A stretch of 32,075 nucleotides of DNA. Origin: Arsukibacterium tuosuense. Lineage in GTDB: Bacteria; Pseudomonadota; Gammaproteobacteria; Steroidobacterales; GCA-2729495. Shown piece after piece: positions 31,970 to 32,075 of this stretch. A program made the position numbers and the translations under genes. Below the pieces are notes generated by a model that was given only the letters and a program-made list of their open reading frames with translations, made no database searches and was not told the origin of the DNA. Position 1 is the stretch's first letter, and each line of letters opens with the position of its first letter. Location of the stretch: contig CAMBYH010000024.1 in NCBI GenBank assembly GCA_945872065.1, positions 1 to 32,075 of the forward strand. The letters run 5' to 3'.

Positions 31970-32075
31970 CGACGAGCACCTCCCGGAACATCCCGGTTTC
32001 CATGTGCATCATCAGATGGCAGTGGTAGGCCCAGCGCCCCAGCGCATCCGCACTAACCCGGTAGGTCACGCGCTC
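31962..32075 (-). CDS. copA: Multicopper oxidase CopA, C-terminal end (partial)
   Basis: Only the last 37 codons are in the window. They encode RWAYHCHLMMHMETGMFREV and a TAG stop. H-C-H-x-x-x-H-x-x-x-x-M holds the type 1 and type 3 copper ligands at the C-terminus of CopA/PcoA periplasmic oxidases, which oxidise Cu(I). The stop overlaps the copB start (ATGAATAG), so the two are translationally coupled in the usual copAB order. The rest lies beyond the right edge. Confidence 0.92.
   Translation of the reverse strand, partial: ERVTYRVSADALGRWAYHCHLMMHMETGMFREVLVDE

Noticed and set aside
1-32075. tRNA, rRNA, CRISPR arrays, riboswitches and phage genes
   Set aside because: I looked for regularly spaced repeats, cloverleaf-like segments and phage structural genes and saw none. 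A dedicated RNA covariance search would be needed to exclude small RNAs.

Overview
The window is GC-rich, gene-dense DNA from a proteobacterium, most likely a gammaproteobacterium. The best pointers are the pdxA-rsmA-apaG-apaH block (the classical gammaproteobacterial surA-pdxA-rsmA-apaG-apaH order), lgt-thyA, HrpB, a fatty acid cis/trans isomerase (Cti), a PqiABC-type MCE system and CopAB. The genus cannot be read from the sequence. I see no rRNA, tRNA, CRISPR array or phage.

Layout. 1-7.3 kb is conserved core: pdxA, rsmA, apaG, apaH on plus; thyA and lgt on minus; hrpB divergent from lgt. 7.3-12.5 kb holds a 70-aa orphan, a GNAT acetyltransferase, an OprB-like porin, a broken outer-membrane/transporter-like gene, then a tight unit of methyltransferase, WaaP/InaA-like kinase and membrane protein. 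12.5-15.3 kb is Cti preceded by a small lipoprotein. 15.3-18.5 kb is decayed: a frameshifted two-TM channel gene, a secreted-protein stub joined to an IS3-family remnant, an intact FadL/OmpP1-like protein, and a HupE-Fic chimeric frame. 18.5-23.4 kb has a lipoprotein, a large membrane protein, a secreted predicted methyltransferase and a sulfatase pseudogene with a large internal deletion. 23.4-30.4 kb is a PqiA-type operon (PqiA split in two genes, PqiB with three MCE domains, PqiC) converging on a 1137-aa AsmA-family protein with a very regular 70-residue repeat. The window ends with a DUF4136-type lipoprotein, copB and the last codons of copA.

Most genes outside the core act at the envelope: lipoprotein maturation (Lgt), porins, fatty-acid uptake or isomerisation (FadL, Cti), and lipid movement between membranes (Pqi, AsmA).

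The most unusual signal is at the DNA level. Three long, near-perfect palindromes (64, 67 and 74 bp) sit at three convergent gene junctions. Two of them, 28 kb apart, share 28-bp arms but have different, self-complementary tips. The palindromes are translated: ApaH and the DUF4136 lipoprotein both end in Lys-Gly-Thr-Gly-Pro-stop, and the GNAT protein takes its last 22 residues from the third. A second theme is decay by out-of-frame deletion: several loci in 9-24 kb are joined remnants rather than point-mutated genes.
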